Source: Paenibacillus sp. 1781tsa1
GTDB taxonomy: Bacteria; Bacillota; Bacilli; Paenibacillales; Paenibacillaceae
Assembly (NCBI RefSeq): GCF_024159265.1
Contig: NZ_JAMYWY010000001.1
Location: 5,456,001 to 5,520,000, forward strand
Direction of reading: 5' to 3'
Length of the DNA stretch: 64,000 bases
A program made the translations under genes and the position numbers. This document shows, piece by piece, positions 1 through 8,605 of this stretch; the stretch's first letter is position 1, and the number at the start of each line of letters is the position of its first letter. Under the pieces are notes generated by a model. It did no database searches. It was not told the DNA's origin and saw only the letters and a list, made by a program, of their open reading frames with translations.

Positions 1-1351
1 CCTCATCAGTCAACACAGATGCAGCAAACTCATTCAAGCCATCCTCAAGTTCTTTCAGCTGATCCCGATGCAAGGTCATACCCGCTGCAGCCGGATGTCC
101 CCCGTAATGGTCCATGGTGTGTTTATTGACTGTGAGCGCCTCATAGATATCCAAACCCTCAATGGACCGCGCAGAGCCCTTGCAGACACCGCTCTCTGGA
201 TCGATCCCAAGAATAAGTGTAGGTCGGTAATAACGCTCCAGCAATTTGGAAGCCACAATACCAACCACTCCAACATTCCAGCCCTCACCAGCCAATACGA
301 TTACATCTGGAACGGCTCCTGAACGTAGCTGTATCTTTTGTTCCAGCTGTGCAGTTGCTTCTTGTAATATGCCCTCTACGACTTGCTGCCGCTCCCTGTT
401 CAATAGATCAAGTTGACCCGCAAGCGTATGAGCCTCATCCAGATTCTCGGTGGTGAGAAGTGATACCGCTCTCCCGGCATGATCCAAACGTCCACTGGCA
501 TTAATACGAGGTGCCATCGCAAAGGCAATATTAATTGAAGTCACCTGGCTCTGATCCACTCCACTGATTTCCAGCAATGCACTCACACCGGGAAGACGTG
601 AACCACGCATCGATTCTATTCCATAACTGACGATAACCCGGTTCTCCCCTTCCAAAGGCATCAGATCGGCTACGGTACCGATGGCGGCAATCTCCATCCA
701 TTCACCGGGTACTTCTCCGATTAGTGCCTGGGCGAGTTTCAGGGCTACTCCCGCTCCGGCCAAACCTTTAAAAGGATACGGACATCCTGGAAGTTTTGGA
801 TTAATAAGAGTAAAGGCTTCTGGCAAAATTTCAGGCGGCTCGTGGTGGTCTGTCACAATGACTTCGATGCCCAGTGTTGCCGCATAGGCAATCTGTTCAA
901 CAGCACTGATTCCGGTATCCACGGTAATAATCAATGAAACGCCTTGTTGATGGGCCCAATCCAACGCATGGTTGTGCAACCCATACCCTTCATTCGAGCG
1001 ATGAGGGATATAGATATCGTACGAGGCCCCAAGATGACGCATCAAATGGATCATGAGCGATGTACTGGACACGCCATCGGCATCATAATCCCCGTAAATC
1101 AAAATATGTTCTTCCCGCTCCAAAGCCAGCTTGATGCGAGGCACAGCTTCATTCATGCCGAGTAGCAGATAGGGATCGTGCATCTGATTCAGATCAGGAT
1201 GCAAAAAACGTTCGGCCTCCTTCTCATTGTGCACTCCTCGACTCACAAGCAAACGTCCCACTAGTGGGGAAACGGAAAGCGCCTGCGAGAGTCCCGCAGC
1301 CGCCTCCAAATCGATATTTGGTGTATTCCACCGATATTGCGAATAAAGCAA
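1..1351 (-). CDS. recJ: Single-stranded-DNA-specific exonuclease RecJ, C-terminus cut by window edge
   Basis: RecJ degrades single-stranded DNA 5' to 3' in recombination and repair. The reading frame is open from a TTG at 1351 to the window edge, giving the first 450 residues. The DHH-family metal motifs are visible: DYDADG at residues about 88-93 and DHH at about 168-170, followed by the glycine-rich segment and the start of the DHHA1 region. The TTG start is preferred because AGGAG lies eight bases upstream and no better in-frame start exists. It is the last visible gene of a leftward run after the CDF-like gene, 40 bp away. recJ near secDF is the usual arrangement in Bacillales. The remaining C-terminal part lies outside the window. 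Confidence 0.93.
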   Translation of the reverse strand, partial: MLYSQYRWNTPNIDLEAAAGLSQALSVSPLVGRLLVSRGVHNEKEAERFLHPDLNQMHDPYLLLGMNEAVPRIKLALEREEHILIYGDYDADGVSSTSLMIHLMRHLGASYDIYIPHRSNEGYGLHNHALDWAHQQGVSLIITVDTGISAVEQIAYAATLGIEVIVTDHHEPPEILPEAFTLINPKLPGCPYPFKGLAGAGVALKLAQALIGEVPGEWMEIAAIGTVADLMPLEGENRVIVSYGIESMRGSRLPGVSALLEISGVDQSQVTSINIAFAMAPRINASGRLDHAGRAVSLLTTENLDEAHTLAGQLDLLNRERQQVVEGILQEATAQLEQKIQLRSGAVPDVIVLAGEGWNVGVVGIVASKLLERYYRPTLILGIDPESGVCKGSARSIEGLDIYEALTVNKHTMDHYGGHPAAAGMTLHRDQLKELEDGLNEFAASVLTDE

Positions 1352-1391
1352 TGATAACGCTCCTTTCCTGATCTACTGGACCCGCGCTTCA

Positions 1392-2351
1392 CTACTGAAT
1401 TAATGTCGCTTCGTGATCGGGCAGTTCATGATTGGATTTATAGGGATAGCCTGGATCATAAGGTACCGCTTGAATCTGTACCTCTTTCACATGACTGAAA
1501 CGGGTTAGTAGTAGTGTCTTGGCCCGATTTGCAATTTCCTGTGCTTCTAGTATGGAGATTCTTGGATTCACGCTTATGACCAACTCAATCGTAACGTCAT
1601 GCTCCTGTTCACGAGCAACCAAATGCTCAATGGTAATGATACCGTATACTCGCTGTACAGTCTCTTTGAAATCTGACGCGTCCTCCTGCTCCAGTTCCTG
1701 AACAAGTGAACCATATACTGTGTCCACAATCATTCGGTAACCCTTGTGAAGCACAAAACAGGAAGCAATCAACGCAGCAGTAGGGTCCAGGTAGAGCAGC
1801 ATGCTCAGACCCGTCTCCTCACCAGCCATCGATCCTATAATGCCAATTAACACGGCGAGAGAGCAATAGAGCGCACGACGATGTTGCTGTGCATAGGCTA
1901 GCGCCTGAGACTGGTTTCGTTTACGAAAATATCTGTACTGAAATTGAAAAATCGCTTCTTTCACAGCCAGAGCTGCAACAGCCACCAAAAGTACCGACTT
2001 GCCTGGTGCTTCCGGTTCACTTCCGGAGAGACTACCCAATGCGGAGATGGCAAGCTGTAATCCACCCATGAGGATCAGCACAGATAACAACACTGAGATT
2101 CCGGGTCTAGCGACACGTGAATGTTCTTTAAACCGTTCCCTACGAGCCTTGCTCTTATCACGTACAGACTTGGAGGGAAAGAGACCTGCCAGGGCAGAAC
2201 CAGCTTCAGAAGCAGAATACAAGCCGTCAGCGAGCAATGATTTGCTATTTGCCATATAACCGACTCCCGCTTTGATTACCGCAAGTCCCATATTACCAGC
2301 AATACCACTCCATGTGGCAGCCTGAGCAGATGGGATATGTTCTCTGGTCAT
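1392..2351 (-). CDS. Cation-diffusion-facilitator-like membrane protein with degenerate metal sites
   Basis: The 319-residue protein has the CDF fold signature: an N-terminal membrane bundle with a LLADGLYSASEA segment (residues about 39-50), a KEAIF helix start near 131, an AVLIGI helix near 165-171 and a cytoplasmic C-terminal domain ending in a VQIQAVP strand. CDF proteins export Zn, Mn or Fe in exchange for protons. Here the usual ligand positions are changed: the TM2 HxxxD reads Y45 and E49, the TM5 HxxxD aligns with Q156 and A160, and the HPYGHGK-type loop is absent, replaced by a basic KARRERFKEHSR stretch. It may therefore not transport metal in the usual way. It lies between secF and recJ, with a probable terminator separating it from secF. 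Family confident, function uncertain. Confidence 0.8.
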   Translation of the reverse strand: MTREHIPSAQAATWSGIAGNMGLAVIKAGVGYMANSKSLLADGLYSASEAGSALAGLFPSKSVRDKSKARRERFKEHSRVARPGISVLLSVLILMGGLQLAISALGSLSGSEPEAPGKSVLLVAVAALAVKEAIFQFQYRYFRKRNQSQALAYAQQHRRALYCSLAVLIGIIGSMAGEETGLSMLLYLDPTAALIASCFVLHKGYRMIVDTVYGSLVQELEQEDASDFKETVQRVYGIITIEHLVAREQEHDVTIELVISVNPRISILEAQEIANRAKTLLLTRFSHVKEVQIQAVPYDPGYPYKSNHELPDHEATLIQ

Positions 2352-2384
2352 GAATATTCCCCCTTATTTCTGTACATAAAGTTG

Positions 2385-2408
2385 CAAAACCGCGCCTGGC
2401 AGACGCGG
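2385..2408 (-). terminator. Probable terminator after secF
   Basis: Minus-strand stem CCGCG/CGCGG (2404-2408 with 2390-2394) with a 9-nt loop is followed by TTTTG. It sits between secF and the CDF-like gene. Confidence 0.55.
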
Positions 2409-2424
2409 CTTCACAATAAGATGT

Positions 2425-3345
2425 TTAGTTAGATTCTTTGGCTACTGTTGTTTTTGGCTTGTTAACTTGTTTACCTTTGAGCGTGAGCCATAATGGTGCC
2501 GCAATAAAGATTGAAGAGTAAGCGCCGAACAGTGTTCCGATCACCATTGCAAGTGAGAACATGCGGATGGATTCTCCGCCAAAAATAAACAAACAAAGTG
2601 AAGCAACAAAAACCGTAAATGTTGTATTTAGTGAACGAGTCATTGTTTGTGACAAACTGTGATTAACTACTTCACGCAAGTCTGCTTTAGAAGACTTTTT
2701 AGCAAATCGCAAATTCTCACGAATACGGTCAAAGATAACGATGGTATCGTTAATTGAGAATCCGACAATGGTCAATACTGCGGTAATAAAGGTCAGATCT
2801 ACTTCCAAGCGGAAGATCGAAAATACGCTTATGACGACAAATGCATCATGGAACAATGAAACCACTGCTGCCACAGCAAAGCGCCACTCGAATCGGATTG
2901 CAACATAGATCATGATCCCGATACTTGCAATAAGTACCGCGTAGATCGCATTGCGCTCCAATTCTTTGGCCATCTCCGGATCAACCGTATTTACTTCATA
3001 GGAAGCCGATGCATCCAGTTTGGTAAATTCCTGTTTAAATTTGCTCTCTTGGGTCTCATCCAATTCATTGGAGAAACGAACATTTACACGGTCAGCCCCC
3101 GGTGTAATGGTAACATCACCCTCATCAACACCGATGTCCTTAACAATAGGTTTAATCTGCTCCGCTGTAATCGCCTTGGATACCGTGATATCCACATTCG
3201 ATCCAGCACGGAAATCAACTGCGTAGTTCAAACCCAAAGCCAGAATGCTGATGATGCCCGTAATCGTCAGAATAATCGAGAAGATATAGGCAATCTTACT
3301 GCCTTTAACATAATCATAATTCCAATTAAAGCGCACGAATTTCAC
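2425..3345 (-). CDS. secF: Protein translocase subunit SecF
   Basis: SecF forms with SecD the proton-driven accessory complex that helps SecYEG release exported proteins. The 306-residue protein shows the N-terminal membrane helix, a short extracytoplasmic domain with the DFRAGSNVDI motif (about 45-54) and a C-terminal five-helix bundle containing FSINDTIVIFDRIREN, the SecF signature. Length is normal for a stand-alone SecF. Its start lies inside the 3' end of secD (20-bp overlap), which implies coupled translation. In B. subtilis the two proteins are fused into SecDF; here they are separate. Confidence 0.96.
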   Translation of the reverse strand: MKFVRFNWNYDYVKGSKIAYIFSIILTITGIISILALGLNYAVDFRAGSNVDITVSKAITAEQIKPIVKDIGVDEGDVTITPGADRVNVRFSNELDETQESKFKQEFTKLDASASYEVNTVDPEMAKELERNAIYAVLIASIGIMIYVAIRFEWRFAVAAVVSLFHDAFVVISVFSIFRLEVDLTFITAVLTIVGFSINDTIVIFDRIRENLRFAKKSSKADLREVVNHSLSQTMTRSLNTTFTVFVASLCLFIFGGESIRMFSLAMVIGTLFGAYSSIFIAAPLWLTLKGKQVNKPKTTVAKESN

Positions 3346-4576
3346 TCTCCTTTACTCCGAAGTACTTAGGCTTCTTCAACACGTTACCCCGTACAAGCAG
3401 GGTTAACAGGAAGCGGGAGAAGAAAATATTCGTGATAATACTGGTGACAATATCAAAAATCAGCACGAGTGCAAAACCTTTAACCGCACCTGTTCCCAAG
3501 AAGAACATAACAGCCGCAGCAATAATGGTTGTGATGTTGGAGTCAATGATTGTTCGGAAGGAATGCTTACCACCCGCTTTAACCGAAGACAAGATCGACT
3601 TACCACTACGCATCTCTTCTTTAATCCGTTCGTACGTGATGATATTGGCATCCACCGCCATCCCTATACCCAGGATAAACGCCGCAATACCTGGAAGGGT
3701 GAGCACGAATTCTCCTAAATAGAAGATTGCAAGTACCAGCCACGTATGTGTAATCAAGGCAAAACTCGCGATAATACCAGGAATGCGATAAAGCCCGATC
3801 ATGAACACTAGAATAATAACGGAACCAATCAATCCCGCTTTAATCGTCTGATCCAGAGAAAGCTTACCGAGTGTTGCACCAACACTTTGTGAATACTTCT
3901 CTGTAAGTTTCAGTGGCAATGCACCCAGGTTAATGGTGTCTCGAAGCTGGTTTGCTTCATCACGAGTGTAGGCACCCGAAATCTGAGCGGAACCATCTGT
4001 CAACTGTTGTCTAACGGTTGGAGCAGAGAGCAACTCATCGTCCAAATAAATAGCGAGAGGTTGTCCGATCAAACGTTTGGTAATCTCGGAAAATTTGGCT
4101 TTGTCTTTCACTTGAATGTCAATCATCGGCTCATTCAATTGAGTGAATACAACTTTGGCTGCATTCTCAACAAATTCATTTCCGCGAAGTTCGATTTTGG
4201 TGTATTCGCCTTCCTTGTCGTTCTCAGCTTTACTACGGAAGGTCAGAACAGCCGGTTCTTTCATTTTAGCTCTAACTTCAGCCTCATCCGTAACCCCTGC
4301 CAACTTCAATCGAATCCGGTTGCTTCCTTCAGTGGTTACCTCCGGTTCGCTTGTTCCGAGCGCATTGGCGCGGCTTTCAAGACTTTTGGCCGTTTGCACC
4401 AAAGATGCTTTGGTGACTTGTTGTCCTGCTTCGAGCGGCTCTGCTTCATATAAGATCTCGTAGCCTCCCTTTAAATCAAGGCCCAAGCGTATATTTTTGA
4501 GCAGCTCCGGGCTTGTTCCCACCATTACCCCTGTGGTGACAAGCACGACCATAATGAAACTGATAATTCTTTTCAT
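3326..4576 (-). CDS. secD: Protein translocase subunit SecD
   Basis: SecD is the partner of SecF in protein export. The 416-residue product has an N-terminal membrane helix, the GLDLKGGYEILYE motif, a large extracytoplasmic region and a C-terminal RND-type bundle with FILGIGMAVDANIITYERIKEE. The frame is open further upstream to 4651, but the start at 4576 (MKRIISF) places the signal-anchor helix at the N-terminus as in the family, with AGGAACGG just before it. The upstream extension would run into the terminator after the comN-like gene. secD and secF overlap by 20 bp. Confidence 0.96.
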   Translation of the reverse strand: MKRIISFIMVVLVTTGVMVGTSPELLKNIRLGLDLKGGYEILYEAEPLEAGQQVTKASLVQTAKSLESRANALGTSEPEVTTEGSNRIRLKLAGVTDEAEVRAKMKEPAVLTFRSKAENDKEGEYTKIELRGNEFVENAAKVVFTQLNEPMIDIQVKDKAKFSEITKRLIGQPLAIYLDDELLSAPTVRQQLTDGSAQISGAYTRDEANQLRDTINLGALPLKLTEKYSQSVGATLGKLSLDQTIKAGLIGSVIILVFMIGLYRIPGIIASFALITHTWLVLAIFYLGEFVLTLPGIAAFILGIGMAVDANIITYERIKEEMRSGKSILSSVKAGGKHSFRTIIDSNITTIIAAAVMFFLGTGAVKGFALVLIFDIVTSIITNIFFSRFLLTLLVRGNVLKKPKYFGVKESEIRAL

Positions 4577-4651
4577 GCCGTTCCTAGATCCCCTTTCGTT
4601 CTCAATATTCCTATTATAGCGATGCCGTAAAAAGCAGTCAATTTTCAACAA

Positions 4652-4679
4652 AAAAGATCCCTTTCGTCTAGAAAGAGGA
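4652..4679 (-). terminator. Terminator overlapping the comN-like stop codon
   Basis: On the minus strand TCCtCTTTC and GAAAGGGA pair around a loop that contains the TAG stop of the upstream gene, and TTTTTT follows directly. The last codons of the gene form part of the stem. Confidence 0.7.
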
Positions 4680-4919
4680 CCCCCGGTATGCAGACACGGT
4701 CATAAAGTTCATAAAGCTTGTTGCTTTCAGTGACAAAATGTCGTTCACCAGCTGGTGAAGCGGTGGAATGCCCTGTTTTTCATATTTATGACTGACGCAA
4801 TTCCAGACATCTTTGCTGGTGACATATTCGTAACCGACAAGCCTTAATTCCTCCGCCTTGCTTCGGCAGAGCATCTCTATTGACTGTTCCAACTCCACAT
4901 CATTCATTTCTTCTTCCAA
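4668..4919 (-). CDS. comN: ComN-like post-transcriptional regulator
   Basis: An 83-residue acidic protein resembling the ComN family of small post-transcriptional regulators; in B. subtilis ComN affects comE mRNA and interacts with DivIVA. The family features I recognise are the helical N-terminus (LEQSIEMLCRSKAEEL), a VTSKDVWNCV segment and a C-terminal helix (LHQLVNDILSLK). The TTG start at 4919 has GGGAGG seven bases upstream; an ATG four codons later is the alternative. The position between secDF and spoVB matches comN of B. subtilis, and that synteny is the main support for the name. Confidence 0.75.
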   Translation of the reverse strand: MEEEMNDVELEQSIEMLCRSKAEELRLVGYEYVTSKDVWNCVSHKYEKQGIPPLHQLVNDILSLKATSFMNFMTVSAYRGSSF

Positions 4920-5040
4920 CGGGGAGCCTCCCTTCGTACATCCAAGCCTTTATGCGGCATCAATATTACATCATTCGACTTCGCCTGATCATATTCCTTC
5001 TTGCTGGTTATGGTTCTTTTTGTTAATCGTGTCCAAGTTG

Positions 5041-5070
5041 TCATGAGAAGATGAAGGACTGGCATAGGAT
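5041..5070 (+). promoter_or_regulatory. Candidate SigE promoter for spoVB
   Basis: TCATGAG (5041-5047), 15-nt spacer, CATAGGAT (5063-5070). The -10 resembles the mother-cell SigE consensus CATACAnT; the -35 is only partial. It lies about 70 bp before the spoVB start. Confidence 0.4.
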
Positions 5071-5137
5071 GAAGAACAACGGCTTTGTCCCGTTTATGAT
5101 GATAACCTGTACTTTCAACCGGGAAAGAGGGGTAGTC

Positions 5138-6760
5138 TTGAAGAAACAGACATTTATTCAGGGGGCCATGATCCTGCTCGCGGCAGGCATAATTAACCGA
5201 ATACTTGGTTTCATCCCGCGCATTGCGCTGCCACGAGTCATCGGTGCAGAAGGTGTTGGCATCTACCAATTGAGCTATCCCTTTTTTATCGTACTGGTGA
5301 CATTAATTACGGGTGGTATTCCGCTGGCCGTAGCCAAGCTCGTAGCCGAAGCTGACACTGGCGCCAATCGTTATTCCCCCCAGCGAATCCTGCAAGTAAG
5401 CTTAAGCTTTACGTTGACCCTGGGTGTGGTATTCATGTTTTTGTGTATCCTATTTGCACCTTGGGTTACCAAGTACGTGCTCACGGATGAGCGGGTGTAT
5501 CATACGTTCGTTAGTATGAGCCCCATGATTGCCATTATCGCCGTATCAGCCGTCTACAGAGGGTACTTCCAAGGAAAGCAAAACATGATGCCTACTGCCA
5601 TTTCATCCATTGTTGAAACCATCATTCGTATCGTTTGTGTCATCTGGTTTGCCTGGCTTCTCCTCCCCCACGGTATTGCCCAGGCTGCTGCTGGTGCCAT
5701 GCTGGGAGCGCTCGTTGGAGAATTTGGCGGTATGCTTGTACTCTTGTGGAAGTATAACAGGCAGAAGAAAGAGTTACCGCTCGTTATGCAACAGAACATG
5801 TCCAATCTCACAACCAAACCTTTAAACCCAATACCTTCGGTTCTGAAAGAAACGAGTACTCCACAGCCCGGATTAATCCGGCGTTTGCTTGCAATCTCGG
5901 TTCCTGTTACAGCAGGCCGATTGGTCGGCTCTCTATCCTATCTGGCCGAAACTATCGTCACTGCCCAAAGTCTGGCTCTGGCAGGCATATCCAAAGGACT
6001 CGCTACAGCACAATATGGTGCACTACAGGGTATGATTATTCCTTTGCTTCTGCTGCCGGGGGCACTGACTTCATCGCTTGCGACATCACTTGTGCCTTCA
6101 CTGTCAGAAGCTTCTGCTCAGGGAGATCGCGCACTGATTCACAAAAGAATGCATCAGGCATTACGTTTGGCACTCGTGACAGGTGCTCCGTTTTCTGTGT
6201 TTATGTATGTGCTTGCCGAACCGATGTGTCTTGTTCTGTATAATGATGCATCGATCGGAAGCATGCTGAAGCTAATGGCTCCTTTTGCTTTGTTCATTTA
6301 TATTCAGGCTCCTCTTCAAGCTGCGTTGCAAGCCCTTGACCGTCCAGGTAAAGCACTGCTAAATACATTCATCGGTGCTGTTATCAAAATCACATTGATT
6401 TTAACGCTCGCTTCCCGGCCCGAATATGGCATCTTCGGTGCAGTCATCGCCATCTGTGTGAATTCAACTGTAGTTACCTTGTTACATGCCCAAAGCGTAC
6501 GTAGTCTGCTACAGTTCCGCTTCAAACTTATGGATTGGGTCAAGACGGGTGCAGGAATGTTTATTATGGGAGCAGCGACCCTACTCGTGTACGAAGAGAC
6601 TGCCATGATATTGCCTTTCTGGCTCCGGATGCTTCTCGCTCCTTTTGTCGGGCTTATTGTGTATTTCATCGTCATGGGCTGGACCAAAATGATTGACTTC
6701 CATGATCTGTCCCGTGCTCCTTTGATAGGTTCATGGTTCAAGCGTCGGTCAGGCAAATGA
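5138..6760 (+). CDS. spoVB: Stage V sporulation protein B (SpoVB), MATE-like flippase family
   Basis: SpoVB is a polytopic membrane protein of the MOP/MviN-type superfamily required for spore cortex synthesis, thought to move lipid-linked peptidoglycan precursors in the mother cell. The 540-residue protein has about 14 hydrophobic segments and begins with KKQTFIQGAMILLAAGIINR, close to the B. subtilis N-terminus. I chose the TTG at 5138 because it gives that N-terminus and has AGAGGGG just upstream; the frame extends to an ATG at 5051, which would add 29 non-family residues. It is one of only two plus-strand genes here and ends 3 bp from the convergent DUF421 gene. Confidence 0.92.
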   Translation: MKKQTFIQGAMILLAAGIINRILGFIPRIALPRVIGAEGVGIYQLSYPFFIVLVTLITGGIPLAVAKLVAEADTGANRYSPQRILQVSLSFTLTLGVVFMFLCILFAPWVTKYVLTDERVYHTFVSMSPMIAIIAVSAVYRGYFQGKQNMMPTAISSIVETIIRIVCVIWFAWLLLPHGIAQAAAGAMLGALVGEFGGMLVLLWKYNRQKKELPLVMQQNMSNLTTKPLNPIPSVLKETSTPQPGLIRRLLAISVPVTAGRLVGSLSYLAETIVTAQSLALAGISKGLATAQYGALQGMIIPLLLLPGALTSSLATSLVPSLSEASAQGDRALIHKRMHQALRLALVTGAPFSVFMYVLAEPMCLVLYNDASIGSMLKLMAPFALFIYIQAPLQAALQALDRPGKALLNTFIGAVIKITLILTLASRPEYGIFGAVIAICVNSTVVTLLHAQSVRSLLQFRFKLMDWVKTGAGMFIMGAATLLVYEETAMILPFWLRMLLAPFVGLIVYFIVMGWTKMIDFHDLSRAPLIGSWFKRRSGK

Positions 6761-6763
6761 ATT

Positions 6764-7522
6764 TCATTTTTTATCATCTTTTGGACTTACATAAATCTTA
6801 CCATTATGGTCGATGGAGCATATAAATACATCTTTGAAATCCAGGATACCATTCTGCTGAATTTGATTTTTTAGCCAAAATCTCGTTTTCTGGATGATCT
6901 CCAGATTCTGATCCTGGACCTTTCCGTCCATAATTAAGGGTAGTGGCAGACCTTCATATTTGATATTTGGAAATCCGTCAATCTGATTTTTTCCGGTTTT
7001 GGATTTAATGGAAGAAGAATCTTCTGAGTCAGAACCGGAAGAATTGCTGTCGTTAGAAGTATTCTCATCCTTGGGAAAAACGGTCAGCTTGCCTGTGGTC
7101 TCCAAAATAGCGAAATCAACCTCACCGATACTGTCTACATTCTGTTCACGGAGTTGTTGCAATAGATCATCCAGATTATATCGTTGCTTCCGCATCTCAT
7201 CCCGGTGAAGAACGCCTTTGGAGATCAAAACAGTAGGTTTGCCATCAATTATCAGACGAAGACGCCGACTTTTAAGACCTATAAAAGCCATTCCGATCTG
7301 TACAATGATCAAGGTAAGCATAGGGGCAATCCCATAAGAGAGCGGTTTATCAATATCTTCAATGACAAAAGCAGCCATTTCAGCAAGCATAATGGACACG
7401 ACAAGATCAAACATGGATAGCTTACCAATCTCACGTTTACCCATAACCCTCATTGCACAGTACACCAGAAAGTACATGAGAATGGTTCGAAAGATATGTG
7501 ATCCGACATCTGGGAAGTTCAC
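6764..7522 (-). CDS. DUF421 (YetF/YrbG-type) membrane protein
   Basis: The 252-residue protein has three N-terminal membrane segments including MGKREIGKLSMFDLVVSIMLAE, the DUF421 hallmark, then a cytoplasmic domain with LIIDGKPTVLI and RKQRYNLDDLLQQLREQ. A serine-rich acidic linker (residues about 155-175) precedes a second YetF-like module (GLPLPLIMDGKV onward). The biochemical function of the family is not established. The neighbours match B. subtilis yrbG, which lies beside spoVB and yrzE. It is transcribed towards spoVB with a 3-bp gap and no visible terminator between them. Confidence 0.85.
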   Translation of the reverse strand: MNFPDVGSHIFRTILMYFLVYCAMRVMGKREIGKLSMFDLVVSIMLAEMAAFVIEDIDKPLSYGIAPMLTLIIVQIGMAFIGLKSRRLRLIIDGKPTVLISKGVLHRDEMRKQRYNLDDLLQQLREQNVDSIGEVDFAILETTGKLTVFPKDENTSNDSNSSGSDSEDSSSIKSKTGKNQIDGFPNIKYEGLPLPLIMDGKVQDQNLEIIQKTRFWLKNQIQQNGILDFKDVFICSIDHNGKIYVSPKDDKK

Positions 7523-7641
7523 AACAGGGGTCCTCCTTCGAAACTGAGTTTTTAACAGTTAGCTGGGTAGTGCAATCCATATTTTGACCTGAACCTTACA
7601 TGCTCATGCAGAAATAATCCGTTCATTTAATGGAAAACAGT

Positions 7642-7670
7642 TCATAAGTCCGAAGGCTTGACCATACACT
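7642..7670 (+). promoter_or_regulatory. SigE-type promoter for the yrzE-like gene
   Basis: TCATAAG (7642-7648), 14-nt spacer, CATACACT (7663-7670). The -10 matches the SigE consensus fully and the -35 in five of seven positions, 36 bp before the start codon. Confidence 0.6.
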
Positions 7671-7705
7671 GTATTAACTTCAAACTTGTACAAGGGGGTT
7701 GCTTC

Positions 7706-8098
7706 ATGCAATTGATCCGCCGCTTGGTTTCGTTTCGAGTGTCCAATCCGATTCTGTCAGGCCTCTGTCAGGCTTTTGTATGGATGTTTATCGGGGCATT
7801 AATTCTCTCCTTGTTTCTCTGGGTGAGCGGAATGCGGGAACAGGACCTCTCGTTGTATACCTATATTGTTCATGGCTTGTCATTATTGGTTGGTGGTTTT
7901 GTGGCAGGCAAACGTTCTGGTGAAAAAGGATGGTACTACGGAGGGATTACCGGAATCGTATATGGACTCCTTGTGCTGTTGATCGGATTTCTCGCGTTGG
8001 ATGCTTCGTTTAATTGGAAAGATAGTTTACAACTGCTTAGCGCTTTCTTCATTTCAGCTCTCGGTGGCATGTTCGGTGTTAATACGCATCGTTCCTAG
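7706..8098 (+). CDS. TIGR04086/YrzE-type small membrane protein
   Basis: A 130-residue integral membrane protein with four hydrophobic segments and glycine-rich turns (LVGGFVAGKRSGEKGWYYGG, YGLLVLLIGF, ISALGGMFGVN). It resembles the YrzE/TIGR04086 family, whose function is unknown. The start at 7706 (MQLIRRL) follows AAGGGGG; an upstream in-frame ATG at 7658 lacks a good ribosome binding site. The gene sits between the DUF421 gene and yajC, as yrzE does in B. subtilis. A SigE-like promoter directly upstream suggests mother-cell expression. Confidence 0.8.
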   Translation: MQLIRRLVSFRVSNPILSGLCQAFVWMFIGALILSLFLWVSGMREQDLSLYTYIVHGLSLLVGGFVAGKRSGEKGWYYGGITGIVYGLLVLLIGFLALDASFNWKDSLQLLSAFFISALGGMFGVNTHRS

Positions 8099-8134
8099 CT
8101 GACTGGTAAAGAACATCGACCTTCCCTCATAAAA

Positions 8135-8175
8135 CAAAAAAGAGAACCGGGTCTCCAGGGAGATCCGGTTCTCTG
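8135..8175 (-). terminator. Strong terminator after yajC
   Basis: The 8141-8175 stem AGAGAACCGG/CCGGTTCTCT with inner TCTCC/GGAGA is followed on the minus strand by TTTTTTG. It ends the tgt-yajC transcript and may also slow transcripts from the convergent yrzE-like gene. Confidence 0.85.
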
Positions 8176-8223
8176 CTAGAGAATACGCCACAAACGCACC
8201 CTCGTTATTCTATGTTACAGTAA

Positions 8224-8538
8224 CTACTCAACAGCCGTATCACGAGCTACAGCCGTGCTGATTGCATTACGGTCAAATGTAAGCTTAGTTACATCGTTTA
8301 CACGCAATACAACCACATCATCCGTAATCTCAGCGATCGTACCGTGAAGGCCACCAATCGTTACAATTTTATCGCCCTTTTTCAATTGGCTCAGCATCGA
8401 ATTCCGTTGCTTTTGCTTTTTGTTCTGTGGACGAATCATCAAGAAGTAGAAAATTGCAACCATGAGTACCAACGGTACGATCAAAGATACAATGCCTCCG
8501 CCCGCTTGTGCTCCTGCTAGAGTCATTCCCTGAAACAT
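8224..8538 (-). CDS. yajC: Preprotein translocase subunit YajC
   Basis: A 104-residue protein with one N-terminal membrane helix (IVSLIVPLVLMVAIFYFLMI) followed by RPQNKKQK and the cytoplasmic KKGDKIVTIGGLHGTI motif, the YajC signature. YajC associates with SecDF at the translocon. The start at 8538 follows AAGGGGGAG. It is the last gene of the run queA-tgt-yajC and precedes a strong terminator. The same association holds in B. subtilis (yrbF). Confidence 0.95.
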   Translation of the reverse strand: MFQGMTLAGAQAGGGIVSLIVPLVLMVAIFYFLMIRPQNKKQKQRNSMLSQLKKGDKIVTIGGLHGTIAEITDDVVVLRVNDVTKLTFDRNAISTAVARDTAVE

Positions 8539-8605
8539 TCAAACTCCCCCTTATCGACTATACGTACAGATATTGCTTGTTACGCCGGTTTCCTCAAATA
8601 CTCAA

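Noticed and set aside
4904..5269. Minus-strand open frame of 121 codons across the spoVB start
   Set aside because: It overlaps the comN-like start and the first codons of spoVB, has no ribosome binding site and no recognisable protein features.
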